Positions 47,433 to 56,652 of a stretch of DNA of 64,000 nucleotides are shown piece after piece. The position numbers and the translations under genes were made by a program. The notes beneath the pieces were generated by a model. That model ran no database searches, was not told where the DNA came from, and saw only the letters and a program-made list of their open reading frames with translations. Location: contig JAJFFC010000005.1 in NCBI GenBank assembly GCA_021776795.1, positions 173,501 through 237,500 on the forward strand, given 5' to 3'. Origin of the DNA: Planctomycetota bacterium. GTDB lineage: Bacteria; Planctomycetota; UBA1135. Every line of letters begins with the position of its first letter. Positions within the stretch are counted from its first letter, which is position 1.

Positions 47433-48023
47433 ATGCGGACTCTCCTCGGCCTTACCACTCTAATGCTGGTTCTCGCCGCAGCGGTGTGGTGGAAAACCCG
47501 CGCTGCCGACGACCCCAGCAACCTCCCTCCGACAACCTCTCCCAATTCTGCCGAGGGTGTCGTGACCGTCGGCATGAAACCTGCTGGGAGCGAGGAAAGT
47601 CGCAACTCTCGTCTCGGCGGCGGCAAATTTCAAGAAGCGGCGAATCGCACCGAAGCTGTGCGCCGTGGCAAAGCCGATTGGAGCGAGTCTCGCGGCGACG
47701 ATGTCCGGCAGCTGCCCGATGGCAATGATGACCTGAGTGGGAACCAGGGTGCAGGGAATCCGGAGCCAGGCCCAGGCGCGGAACCGGCCGTCGACCCAGA
47801 GCCGACTCCGCCGACCCCACCTGTCGCCCAAGACTTCCTCTACCGAGTCGCTCCTGGCGACACCCTGTATCGGATTGTGGTGCGTCATTACGGCACCGCC
47901 CCGGAATCCTTGGTCGATGCCGTTGCCAAAGCCAATGGCCTCAGTGATCCCTCGCTGATTGCCGTCGGCGAAGATTTGAAGCTGCCGACGGTTTCCGGCT
48001 TCGCTGCTCCGCAGCGGCCCTAA
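47433..48023 (+). CDS. LysM-domain protein
   Basis: N-terminal TM/signal, C-terminal YRVAPGDTLYRIVVRHYGTAPESLVDAVAKANGLSDPSLIAVGEDLKLP. Confidence 0.85.
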   Translation: MRTLLGLTTLMLVLAAAVWWKTRAADDPSNLPPTTSPNSAEGVVTVGMKPAGSEESRNSRLGGGKFQEAANRTEAVRRGKADWSESRGDDVRQLPDGNDDLSGNQGAGNPEPGPGAEPAVDPEPTPPTPPVAQDFLYRVAPGDTLYRIVVRHYGTAPESLVDAVAKANGLSDPSLIAVGEDLKLPTVSGFAAPQRP

Positions 48024-49318
48024 GGCAACACCCGGAACTGACCACCTGCAGCCAAGATATCTGGCTGCAGAGCACTCCAGTGGCGAGGCATCAGGCGCAC
48101 CTCTGCCACCCATTGGTCTTCGCGGTAGCTTTCTTCACGCACGCTTCCCACGCGACGCACATCGGAGAGGAGTCGCCCATGCTCAGCAGGGATTTCCAAC
48201 TCCAATAAGAGCGCCCAGCGATCCAGGAAGGCGGCCACTTTCGCGCGTAGGTCATCGATACCTTCCTCGGTTTTTACGGAGAGGAAGATGGCGTCGGGGA
48301 AGCGACGTGTGAGCAACAATCGTTCGTCGGCAGAAACTCGGTCCAACTTGTTCATCACCAGAACTGTAGGGATTTCCTTGGCACCGATGTCCTCGAGGAC
48401 CGTTTCGACCGAGGCAATCTGCAAGTCCAAATCCGGAGCGCTGGCGTCGCAGACATGAAGGAGGAGGTCCGCCTGAATCGTTTCTTCCAGAGTGGCATGG
48501 AAGGAGGCGACCAATCCGTGCGGAAGGTCGCGCACAAAACCGACGGTGTCGGCCAGAATGACCTGACGGCCTTCCCCCACTTGCCAATTGCGAATGCGCG
48601 TATCCAAGGTCGCAAACAACTGATCCGCAATCAGGACCTCGGCACCAGTCAACGCGGTTAAAAGCGAAGACTTGCCGACGTTGGTATAGCCCACCAAGGA
48701 GACTGTGCATGGGTATTCCCGGCCCATGGCCTCGCGACGACGCCGGGTTTCGATGGCATGCAACTTACGTTTGAGGTCGGTAATCTTTTTACTCACCAAG
48801 CGGCGGTCCGTTTCGAGCTGCGTTTCGCCAGGACCGCGCGAGCCGATAGCGCCCTCAGTGCGCTCCAAGTGCGTCCACATCCGACGCAATCGAGTGCGCA
48901 TATATTCCAACTGAGCTAACTCTACCTGCAAACTGGCTTGGCGGGTTTGCGCGCGCGAAGCAAAGATATCGAGAATCAACTCGGTGCGGTCGACCACCCG
49001 CACGCACAGGTCTTTTTCCAAATTGACGCCCTGACTCGGGCTCAATGGATGGTCGACAATCACCACCGAGGCATCGAGCTCCTTGGCTAGCGCGCCGATT
49101 TCCGCGATTTTGCCTTTGCCGAAGGCGGCACGCGCATTAATTTTCGGCAAGCGCTGACTGATGCCACCGACAACATTGGCGCCAGCTGCCTCGGCCAGAG
49201 CACTGATCTCTTCGAGCGGGTCGTAGGCTTCTTCGGCGGCACTGCCGGGAAGAACCAAGGTGGCGACCACAGCACGGTCCGCACGGGGCGCAGCATCATG
49301 GGGAGCACGTTTTGACAT
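48020..49318 (-). CDS. hflX: GTPase HflX
   Basis: GSRGPGETQLETDRR, VSLVGYTNVGKSSLL, DTVGFVRDLPHGLVASFHATLEE. Confidence 0.94.
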   Translation of the reverse strand: MSKRAPHDAAPRADRAVVATLVLPGSAAEEAYDPLEEISALAEAAGANVVGGISQRLPKINARAAFGKGKIAEIGALAKELDASVVIVDHPLSPSQGVNLEKDLCVRVVDRTELILDIFASRAQTRQASLQVELAQLEYMRTRLRRMWTHLERTEGAIGSRGPGETQLETDRRLVSKKITDLKRKLHAIETRRRREAMGREYPCTVSLVGYTNVGKSSLLTALTGAEVLIADQLFATLDTRIRNWQVGEGRQVILADTVGFVRDLPHGLVASFHATLEETIQADLLLHVCDASAPDLDLQIASVETVLEDIGAKEIPTVLVMNKLDRVSADERLLLTRRFPDAIFLSVKTEEGIDDLRAKVAAFLDRWALLLELEIPAEHGRLLSDVRRVGSVREESYREDQWVAEVRLMPRHWSALQPDILAAGGQFRVLP

Positions 49319-51012
49319 TAGACAGGAAATGGACTCGCCACTGGCACTCTCGATAAGTGCAAAGCACCTTCGTGAACACTCGCTTCGGTATGGCATTGCC
49401 AAGCGGTTTGCGTTTCGGGGAAGTCTTGGCGGAAATGAGCGCCGCGCGATTCTTCACGATAACTGGCCATGCGGGTAATCGCTTGGCCGACCTGCACCAT
49501 GTTCATGACCTCGACGCCTTCGGGACTGAAAGGACCCAAGCGGCCCAAATAGCCGGCCCAGGTATCCAATCGTTCACGCGCATCTTGCAGACCGGTGTGG
49601 TCCCGCTCGATGCCAACCTGGCGCCACATCAGGGACTTGAGCGAATAGGTCATATCGGCCAAATGCAGGCGCGCGTTCGGGTGCGGACGATGACTCGTTC
49701 CTGGAGCAGGCGCGAGGAACCGGCGCACGCGACGCGGGCGGTCCAACAAGGTCTCGCCAATCATGCGGCCATGAACCAGCCCTTCGAGCAGCGAGTTCGA
49801 GCCCATGCGGTTCGCGCCATGGAGGCCGGTGCTGGCGCATTCACCTACCGCGTACAAACCAGGCAGGGAGCTTTGTCCCTGCAAGTCTACGCGGATTCCA
49901 CCGACCATGTAATGCACGGCCGGGCGCACAGGAATCGGTTGGCTCGCAATGTCGATGCCAAATTCACGGGCAATCCGCGCCAGCATCGGGAAACGCTTAC
50001 TCGGGAAATCCATCGCCGATAAATCCAGATAAACATGGGTATCCCCGGCTTCGATCATGCGGCGGAAAATGGCGCGACTGACGACATCGCGCGGAGCGAG
50101 ATCTTTGTCTTGATGAAACTCGGCCATAAAGGCGTTGCCATCGCGATCGCGTAGCACTGCGCCAGCACCGCGCATGACCTCCGAGATCAGCCACCGCGCG
50201 GCACCAGCAAGGTACAGAATCGTCGGGTGGAACTGCACAAACTCCAAGTCGCGCAGCGCTGCACCCGCGCGCAAAGCCATGGCCAGGCCGTCACCGGTTG
50301 CCAATTGCGGGTTGGTGGTTTCGCGATAAATCTGCCCACCGCCGCCGGTGGCGAGAACTACAGCTTCGGCTTCAAACACCACCGCCTCGGCGCGGGTGGC
50401 GCCAGCTGTGCGAGCAAGAGCAAGGACTCCCGTCACTTCCCCTTCCGCATCCTTGAGCAATTCGACTGCCATCACATGTTCGAAGCAATCGATGCGCGCG
50501 TGTTGACGCACCAAAGACACCAAAACGCGCTGCAACTCTTTGCCGGTGGCGGTACCTCCGCTGTGCAAAATGCGCGCGGCACGATGCCCGCCTTCACGGC
50601 CTAAGGCAAGTTCGCCATCGGGTTGACGATCGAAGGCCATGCCTGCTTGGTTCAGCCAATCCATCGCGGCCGGCGCTGCAGCAGTCAGGGCATTGACGAC
50701 ATCGGCCTCGGCAAGGCCGTAGCCCAGGCGCAAGGTGTCGGCGGCATGTAGTTCCGGGTCATCGCCCTGACCAACTGCCGCGGCAATGCCTCCTTGAGCC
50801 TCTTGGGTATTGGTCTCGCGCAACTCACCCTTAGCCAACACCATGACGTGGCCACCCTTGGAGGCCGCGGTCAATGCGGTAGTGAGGCCGCCGGCTCCTG
50901 AACCCACGACCAAGACATCGGCACGAAACACCGGCAAGCGCCGCAAGGGGGTGGTGAGCCGGGCCAGCGGTGAAATCGGCGCTGGGCCATCGAAGGCGGT
51001 ATGGGCGGTCAT
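49318..51012 (-). CDS. nadB: L-aspartate oxidase
   Basis: VLVVGSGAGGLTTAL, EAQGGIAAAVG, REGGHRAARILHSGGTATGKELQ, HYMVGGIRVDLQGQSSLPGLYAVGECASTGLHGANRMGSNSLLEGLVHG. Confidence 0.94.
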   Translation of the reverse strand: MTAHTAFDGPAPISPLARLTTPLRRLPVFRADVLVVGSGAGGLTTALTAASKGGHVMVLAKGELRETNTQEAQGGIAAAVGQGDDPELHAADTLRLGYGLAEADVVNALTAAAPAAMDWLNQAGMAFDRQPDGELALGREGGHRAARILHSGGTATGKELQRVLVSLVRQHARIDCFEHVMAVELLKDAEGEVTGVLALARTAGATRAEAVVFEAEAVVLATGGGGQIYRETTNPQLATGDGLAMALRAGAALRDLEFVQFHPTILYLAGAARWLISEVMRGAGAVLRDRDGNAFMAEFHQDKDLAPRDVVSRAIFRRMIEAGDTHVYLDLSAMDFPSKRFPMLARIAREFGIDIASQPIPVRPAVHYMVGGIRVDLQGQSSLPGLYAVGECASTGLHGANRMGSNSLLEGLVHGRMIGETLLDRPRRVRRFLAPAPGTSHRPHPNARLHLADMTYSLKSLMWRQVGIERDHTGLQDARERLDTWAGYLGRLGPFSPEGVEVMNMVQVGQAITRMASYREESRGAHFRQDFPETQTAWQCHTEASVHEGALHLSRVPVASPFPV

Positions 51013-51166
51013 GCAGGGTGAATTCTAGCGTCCATGGAGATTTCCCCAAGCCCTTAGGGCAGGCAGGAGCCAGGATGACGCAAAGATTCTGGCAGATTGG
51101 CGGTTTGTTAGGGGTCTGTTTGCCGATAGACTGTGTAGGCCTTTGTTAGGCACGCGCCCTTTGGCC

Positions 51167-51265
51167 ATGATTCTCATGAAAAGCATCCTCCCTAGTATCC
51201 GCCGTAGCGACCTAGAAGCCGCTCTCGTCGTGACCTTCCTGCTGCTGTTCTTGATCCTAATCTAG
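51167..51265 (+). CDS. Possible 32-aa single-TM micropeptide upstream of lexA
   Basis: MILMKSILPSIRRSDLEAALVVTFLLLFLILI*; basic N-half then hydrophobic helix; not in supplied ORF track. Confidence 0.3.
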   Translation: MILMKSILPSIRRSDLEAALVVTFLLLFLILI

Positions 51266-51321
51266 ACCAACAGCCTTCTTCCGCGGCCTGTCCGCAACTC
51301 TTTTCCCTCCCTGCGATCGCC

Positions 51322-52035
51322 ATGTCTGCACCACCTCTGACTCCGAAACAGCTCCAGGTCCTGGAATCCATCCGTCATCATCAGGAGGAAACCAGCCTAT
51401 CCCCGACCATGCAGGAGCTTGGTGCGGTCTTGGCGGTCAATCGGGTCACGGTGTACGGTCATGTCCGTGCCCTGCTGCAAAAGGGGTATTTAGAGAACCT
51501 AGAGCCCGGAGCTTCGCGCGGTCTAGATTTGACCGACCTGGCGCTCGAGGTGCTCAAGCGTCGGCGCCCGGAGCCCGTCGCCAAAGAAGAACTGGTCTCC
51601 ACAGCGAACAACCCTGCCGCTCCACCTCACCCCTTCGTAGGCTTAAAACTTCCCCTGCTGGGGCGGATTGCGGCCGGTTCGGCGATTGAGGTCCTCGAAG
51701 ACCGCAACGACATCGACCTCAGCGATTTCCTCAACACCAATGAGGAGAGTTACATGCTAGAGGTCCAAGGGGACTCCATGATTGAAGCGCATATTCAATC
51801 CGGGGATTTCGTCGTCATTCGCCGCGACATCACACCCAGCCCGGGAGACATTGTGGTCGCCATTCTCGAGGGCGATGACATCGGCCAGGGCAGTGAAGTC
51901 GCCACCCTGAAGCGCTTCTTCCCACAGCCCGATGGCAGTTTCATCTTGCAGCCAGCCAACGCCGCACTGCAGCCGATTTATTGCGATCACCTCGAAGTAC
52001 GCGGCGTCGTCACCGGCGTGCTACGTAGCTACTAA
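51322..52035 (+). CDS. lexA: LexA-family SOS repressor
   Basis: Winged-helix N-domain, Ala-Gly cleavage site (GRIAAGSAIEV), catalytic Ser (QGDSMIEAHI) and Lys (ATLKRFF). Confidence 0.93.
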   Translation: MSAPPLTPKQLQVLESIRHHQEETSLSPTMQELGAVLAVNRVTVYGHVRALLQKGYLENLEPGASRGLDLTDLALEVLKRRRPEPVAKEELVSTANNPAAPPHPFVGLKLPLLGRIAAGSAIEVLEDRNDIDLSDFLNTNEESYMLEVQGDSMIEAHIQSGDFVVIRRDITPSPGDIVVAILEGDDIGQGSEVATLKRFFPQPDGSFILQPANAALQPIYCDHLEVRGVVTGVLRSY

Positions 52036-52064
52036 ACGCCGCGCAAGCGCCACCTTAGGATGGC

Positions 52065-54398
52065 GTGATGTCGCGTAGTCTCCTGGGGCTCCTGTTCCTG
52101 CCCCCTTTCTTGCTACTCCACCAACCGGCCGCCACTCAGGTGATGCCGACCGCCGAGGCGCTTGCGCAGGATCCGGCCCCAGATTTTGACCGCGACGTCT
52201 TCACCTTCCTGGACAACTATTGTCTGTATTGCCACGAAGGGGAAGAAGCCGAGGGCGATCTCGATTTAGCGCTTTATCTGACCGAAGAGGAAGCGCGGCA
52301 AGACCCCGACCTCTACTGGGCTGCCGCCTGGAAAGTCTGGGACCACGCCATGCCGCCGCCGCGGCGCAAAGACCAACCAACCGCCCAAGAACGCTCCCGC
52401 TTTTTGGCATGGGTTGATTCCCCGGAAGGCTTGGGCAAAACTCCGGCCACACCTGCACCGGTATTGCGCCGCATGAATCGCACGATGTACCGACGCAGCG
52501 TGGAGCAACTTTGCAGCATAGTCGTCCCCGACGAAATCTTGGCCTCTCTACCGGAAGACGAAGCTGGCGACGGCTTCGACAACATTGGTTCGGCACTCAC
52601 CTTGGCCGACGATGCGGTTCTGCGTTATCTGGAAGCCGCAGAAGCCATTGCCGCATTGGCGGTACATGATTTCGATCAACGCCCACGAAAGAAACGTTGG
52701 ATTGGCAATGAGTTAGACGCCATGAACCTCAGCGGCAATCATGCCGCGCTTTGGTCCAATGCCAGTGTTTCGGCATTGTGGGCACCACCGCGTGAAGGGC
52801 GCTATCTCCTGCGCGTGGGTGCCTATGGCCAACAGGCAGGTCCGGACCCTTGTCGCATGGCGTTGGAGTTCAACCAAAAGAGCCAGAAACAATTCGACGT
52901 TCCCTCGGAGAATGGTGAGGAAACCATTTGCGAAGCAGAGCTGTACTTGAGTGCAGAAACTCATCGCTTCGGCGCGGCCTTCCTCAACGACTACTATCGC
53001 CCGGACCTTCCCGAAGGTGAGCCACGCGACCGCAATCTTTATATTTCGTGGATGGAAGTAGAGGGGCCCCTCGATCCACTCCTGCCCACTGAATTTCAGC
53101 GCGACCTTTTTTCACGCTATACCCTGCGCGGCACCAATCCGAGTCTCGATCCCAAGTATGGCCCACTACTGCAAGAGTTAGGACAAATCGCCTGGCGTCG
53201 GCCACTCACCCGCACCGAGGTGATTCGCTTTACCCGATTGGTGGCCGAAGAACGCCGCTGGGAGGATGTCGTGCGGTTAACACTCACTGCGCTGATGACC
53301 TCGCCCAACTTCTTGTTTGAGACGACGGCGGAACCAGAGCGGCGCTCCGCCGCACGACAGCGCCGACTCTCTGCCGGAGAACTCGTCACGCGGTTAAGCT
53401 TCTTCCTCTGGGGTAGCATTCCCGATGCCAACCTGTTGGAGCAGGCTGCTGCTGAAGATTGGGCGCAAGATGACCAAGCACTGCGGAGCATGGTCGAAGC
53501 CATGCTCCTGGACCAACGCAGTATTGCCTTGGCCGAGGATTTTGCCAGTCAGTGCTTCCGCATCCAAGGCTTGGAACAGCATGTCACCGACCAAGATTTG
53601 TTTCCGGACACCGATGCCGCGCTGCTGCGCGACATGCGCGAAGAAACCATGCGTTTGTTTCAGGATGTCCTGCAGAATGATCGAGACTTGCGCAGTCTCC
53701 TCACTGCCGAAGATAGCTTTATCAATCAGCGCTTAGCCGAGCACTATGGATTAGATTGGCCAGAAGGCCAAGAAGGTTGGATGAGGGTGGACCTGCGTGA
53801 CACCCCACGCCGTGGAATCTTAGGTCATGCTTCAATTTTAACCATGACCAGTTTGCCCAATCGCACTTCACCGGTGCGCCGCGGACGCTGGATTATGGAC
53901 AACTTACTTGGCGCTCCACCGCCCCCACCTCCAGCCAATGCCGGTAACTTAGATGAGAGCGAGGAGGCGTCGCAAAGTGCCACCTTGCGCGAACGTTTGG
54001 CAGCGCATCGCGATAAGACGGAGTGCATTTCCTGCCACCGCGTGATGGACCCCTTGGGCTTCAGCCTCGAGCGCTTCGATGCCGTCGGCCGTTGGCGTGA
54101 CCAGGTACAAGGAGAGCCAGTCGACGCCGGAGGCCAACTGCCCGATGGCACCGAACTGCGTGGCTTGCATGACTTAGTCGAGGTCCTCGATGCCCGTGAC
54201 AGCTTTGCCCGGCTCATGGTGCAAAGGCTCTGCAGCTATGCCCTCGGTCGCTCCCTGGTACCCGCCGACCGCACCATGGTGCAAGAGATTTTAAACCAAC
54301 TCGACCCCGAACACCCCACGCTACGCGCAGCGATTCACGCCCTTGTCCAGAGCAGCCATTTTCGCATGCGGCCGCAGGCGCCGCGCGCCCAGCGATGA
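52065..54398 (+). CDS. Planctomycete-type cytochrome/DUF1592-DUF1588-DUF1585-family secreted protein
   Basis: YCLYCHEG cytochrome-like motif, RRMNRTMYRRSVEQL (DUF1587), later CISCHRVMDPLGFSLERFDAVGRWR (DUF1588/1585). Confidence 0.88.
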   Translation: MMSRSLLGLLFLPPFLLLHQPAATQVMPTAEALAQDPAPDFDRDVFTFLDNYCLYCHEGEEAEGDLDLALYLTEEEARQDPDLYWAAAWKVWDHAMPPPRRKDQPTAQERSRFLAWVDSPEGLGKTPATPAPVLRRMNRTMYRRSVEQLCSIVVPDEILASLPEDEAGDGFDNIGSALTLADDAVLRYLEAAEAIAALAVHDFDQRPRKKRWIGNELDAMNLSGNHAALWSNASVSALWAPPREGRYLLRVGAYGQQAGPDPCRMALEFNQKSQKQFDVPSENGEETICEAELYLSAETHRFGAAFLNDYYRPDLPEGEPRDRNLYISWMEVEGPLDPLLPTEFQRDLFSRYTLRGTNPSLDPKYGPLLQELGQIAWRRPLTRTEVIRFTRLVAEERRWEDVVRLTLTALMTSPNFLFETTAEPERRSAARQRRLSAGELVTRLSFFLWGSIPDANLLEQAAAEDWAQDDQALRSMVEAMLLDQRSIALAEDFASQCFRIQGLEQHVTDQDLFPDTDAALLRDMREETMRLFQDVLQNDRDLRSLLTAEDSFINQRLAEHYGLDWPEGQEGWMRVDLRDTPRRGILGHASILTMTSLPNRTSPVRRGRWIMDNLLGAPPPPPPANAGNLDESEEASQSATLRERLAAHRDKTECISCHRVMDPLGFSLERFDAVGRWRDQVQGEPVDAGGQLPDGTELRGLHDLVEVLDARDSFARLMVQRLCSYALGRSLVPADRTMVQEILNQLDPEHPTLRAAIHALVQSSHFRMRPQAPRAQR

Positions 54399-54434
54399 TT
54401 TTGCGCTAGGATAAAGACGCCACTAATCCTTGCC

Positions 54435-55832
54435 ATGACCACACCCAAACTTCCCAGACGTCGTTTCCTCCAAGGCGTAGGCGCCACATTAGCCCTGCCC
54501 TTCTTGGAAAGCGTCATGCCATGGTCTAAAGCGATGGCGCATGAGTTTGGCGAGGTGGCTCCAGGCGAGTTCGGACCCGCCCCGCAGAGACTCTTGTATG
54601 TCTACTTGCCCAATGGGGTGCATCCACCATCTTGGTTCCCCGCAAGCACGAACCAGGCAAAGCCGACCAAGGCTGGAATCCACCGCGCGCTGCCAGCCAC
54701 CTTGTCACCTAGCTTGCAGCCCTTGGAGCCCTGGCGCGATTCGCTTTCCCTCCTGACTGGCTTGACCTGCAACACCGCCCGCGCCAATGGTGACGGTCCG
54801 GGTGACCATGCGCGCGCTGGCGCCGCATTTCTCACTGGGGTACAGCCTCTCAAGGACAATGGTGCTGTTTCCCTAGGTCCTTCGGCAGATCAACTCGCAG
54901 CTCAATCCATCGGCGGCCATACGCGCCTGCGATCTTTGCAGCTGGGCTGCGAAGCAGCGGGCAAGGCTGGACAATGCGACTCGGGCTATGCCTGTGCCTA
55001 TTCCGACAATATCTCGTGGCAAGACGCCACCACGCCGACAAGCAAAGATGTTCATCCACAACGCTTGTTCGACCGCCTATTCCGTGGCGATGCCGTCGAT
55101 GCGGTTGGTAGAGCCACACGATTGCGCCGTCGCAATAGTGTCTTAGATGTGGTCCGCGAAGACGCCAAGACCCTCAGCAAGCAACTCAACCAAAACGACG
55201 CCGATAAGCTAGATGAGTATTTCCAAGGCGTCCGCGAACTCGAGCGCCGCCTAGAATTCACCGCTGAGTCGGTGGATCTTTCGGTACCTGATGAACGCAG
55301 GCCGCAGGGTATTCCCTCCGGTTTCCGCGAACATTCGCGTTTACTGATGGACATGTTGGTGTTGTCCTTCCAAACCGACATCACGCGCATCGCCACCTTC
55401 ATGTTCGGCAATGAAGGCAGTAACCGCCGCTATCTCGAAATGGACATTCGCGGCGGACACCATGGTATTACCCATCACAAGGGTGACGAAAACATGATTT
55501 CGGAAGTGTGCAAAATCAACTTCTTGCACATGGAAGAGCTCGCTTACCTTCTAAACCGACTCACAGCCGTGCGCGAAGGCGAGCACAGCCTACTGGAGAA
55601 TACCGCAATCGTTTGTGGCAGTGCCATTCATGATGGCAACCGCCATGACCATCACGCTCTGCCCATGCTTCTTGCCGGTGGCCAGAATCTTGGCCTAGGC
55701 CAAGGCATGCTGCATGAATACCCGGTGGAAACACCCCTCGGCAACTTACACTTAGAACTGCTTCACCGCCTTGGCGTTTCCGCCACTAAACTGGGCGATG
55801 CCACTGGCCGCTTGCCCGGCCTCGGCGCCTAG
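54435..55832 (+). CDS. DUF1552-family protein with Tat signal
   Basis: RRRFLQGVGATLALPFLES Tat-like; LPNGVHPPSWFP..., adjacent to DUF1592-type gene as commonly paired. Confidence 0.88.
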   Translation: MTTPKLPRRRFLQGVGATLALPFLESVMPWSKAMAHEFGEVAPGEFGPAPQRLLYVYLPNGVHPPSWFPASTNQAKPTKAGIHRALPATLSPSLQPLEPWRDSLSLLTGLTCNTARANGDGPGDHARAGAAFLTGVQPLKDNGAVSLGPSADQLAAQSIGGHTRLRSLQLGCEAAGKAGQCDSGYACAYSDNISWQDATTPTSKDVHPQRLFDRLFRGDAVDAVGRATRLRRRNSVLDVVREDAKTLSKQLNQNDADKLDEYFQGVRELERRLEFTAESVDLSVPDERRPQGIPSGFREHSRLLMDMLVLSFQTDITRIATFMFGNEGSNRRYLEMDIRGGHHGITHHKGDENMISEVCKINFLHMEELAYLLNRLTAVREGEHSLLENTAIVCGSAIHDGNRHDHHALPMLLAGGQNLGLGQGMLHEYPVETPLGNLHLELLHRLGVSATKLGDATGRLPGLGA

Positions 55833-56530
55833 AACAACAAGTTCGGCGGTTCCTCAGGAGCGTCAGGCTTCATCAAGTCCTGACCTTCGGTGCCCACTCG
55901 ATTTAAGCGTTGGGATACCACTTGCGTCGCCAAGGGAAAGGGCAATAAAGGAGTTTCTGCGACAGCAAGTCCTAAGTCGCCTTGTTCCAGCCACGCCCTT
56001 CGTTGTTCTGCAGCCAGGAGCACGGGCATGCGGTGGTGAATGGGTGCGATACTGGGGTCGGCGGCAGCAGTCAGGATGGTGCAAGTCGGCAATCCGGTTT
56101 TACTGTGCGGTGTAGGCGCCTCGTACAAACCGGCGAAAGGGAAAACGCCACCATCTTCTCGATGAAGCAAATTTGGCGGTCCACCTTTGCGTGGCCATTC
56201 GTAATATCCCGTTGCTAAGACTAAACAACGACGCTTCTTCCAGGCATCGCGGAAACTCACTTTGCTTTTGGCTGTTTCTGACCGTGCATTAATCCACCCC
56301 TTTTGCTTGTCCGGGTCCTTGGCCCAGGACGGGACAAGGCCCCAACTCATACTTTGCGCCAAGAAACCCGACTCCTGGCCCGTGGGAAGAAGAACGGGAA
56401 CGGATTGCGAGGGAGCGATATTCCAACGCATCGACCAGGCTGAATCTAGGCTAAGCTCCTTAAGATCCAGGTCAAATTCTTCGGCCACGATGGCGGGCGA
56501 TTGCGGTGCGAACTGAAAGCGGCCACACAT
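55829..56530 (-). CDS. SOS response-associated peptidase (SRAP/YedK/HMCES family)
   Basis: MCGRFQFAPQS with Cys2, PSWAKDPDKQKGWINARSETAKSKVSFRDAWKKRRCLVLATGYYEW, HHRMPVLL. Confidence 0.93.
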   Translation of the reverse strand: MCGRFQFAPQSPAIVAEEFDLDLKELSLDSAWSMRWNIAPSQSVPVLLPTGQESGFLAQSMSWGLVPSWAKDPDKQKGWINARSETAKSKVSFRDAWKKRRCLVLATGYYEWPRKGGPPNLLHREDGGVFPFAGLYEAPTPHSKTGLPTCTILTAAADPSIAPIHHRMPVLLAAEQRRAWLEQGDLGLAVAETPLLPFPLATQVVSQRLNRVGTEGQDLMKPDAPEEPPNLLF

Positions 56531-56584
56531 TGTGGTTGCAGGTAGCAGGAGTGATGGAATTCTGGACCAAGCAAGCCCATCCTA

Positions 56585-56622
56585 ACGAAAAAGGCCGGAC
56601 TCCCCTAGTGGAGAGTCCGGCC
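56585..56622 (-). terminator. Intrinsic terminator after 56653..58389 CDS
   Basis: Perfect GGCCGGACTC...GAGTCCGGCC stem; TTTTTCGTT tail on - strand. Confidence 0.8.
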
Positions 56623-56652
56623 AAAGTGCTTGGAAAAACCAAGCGTTGCGGA

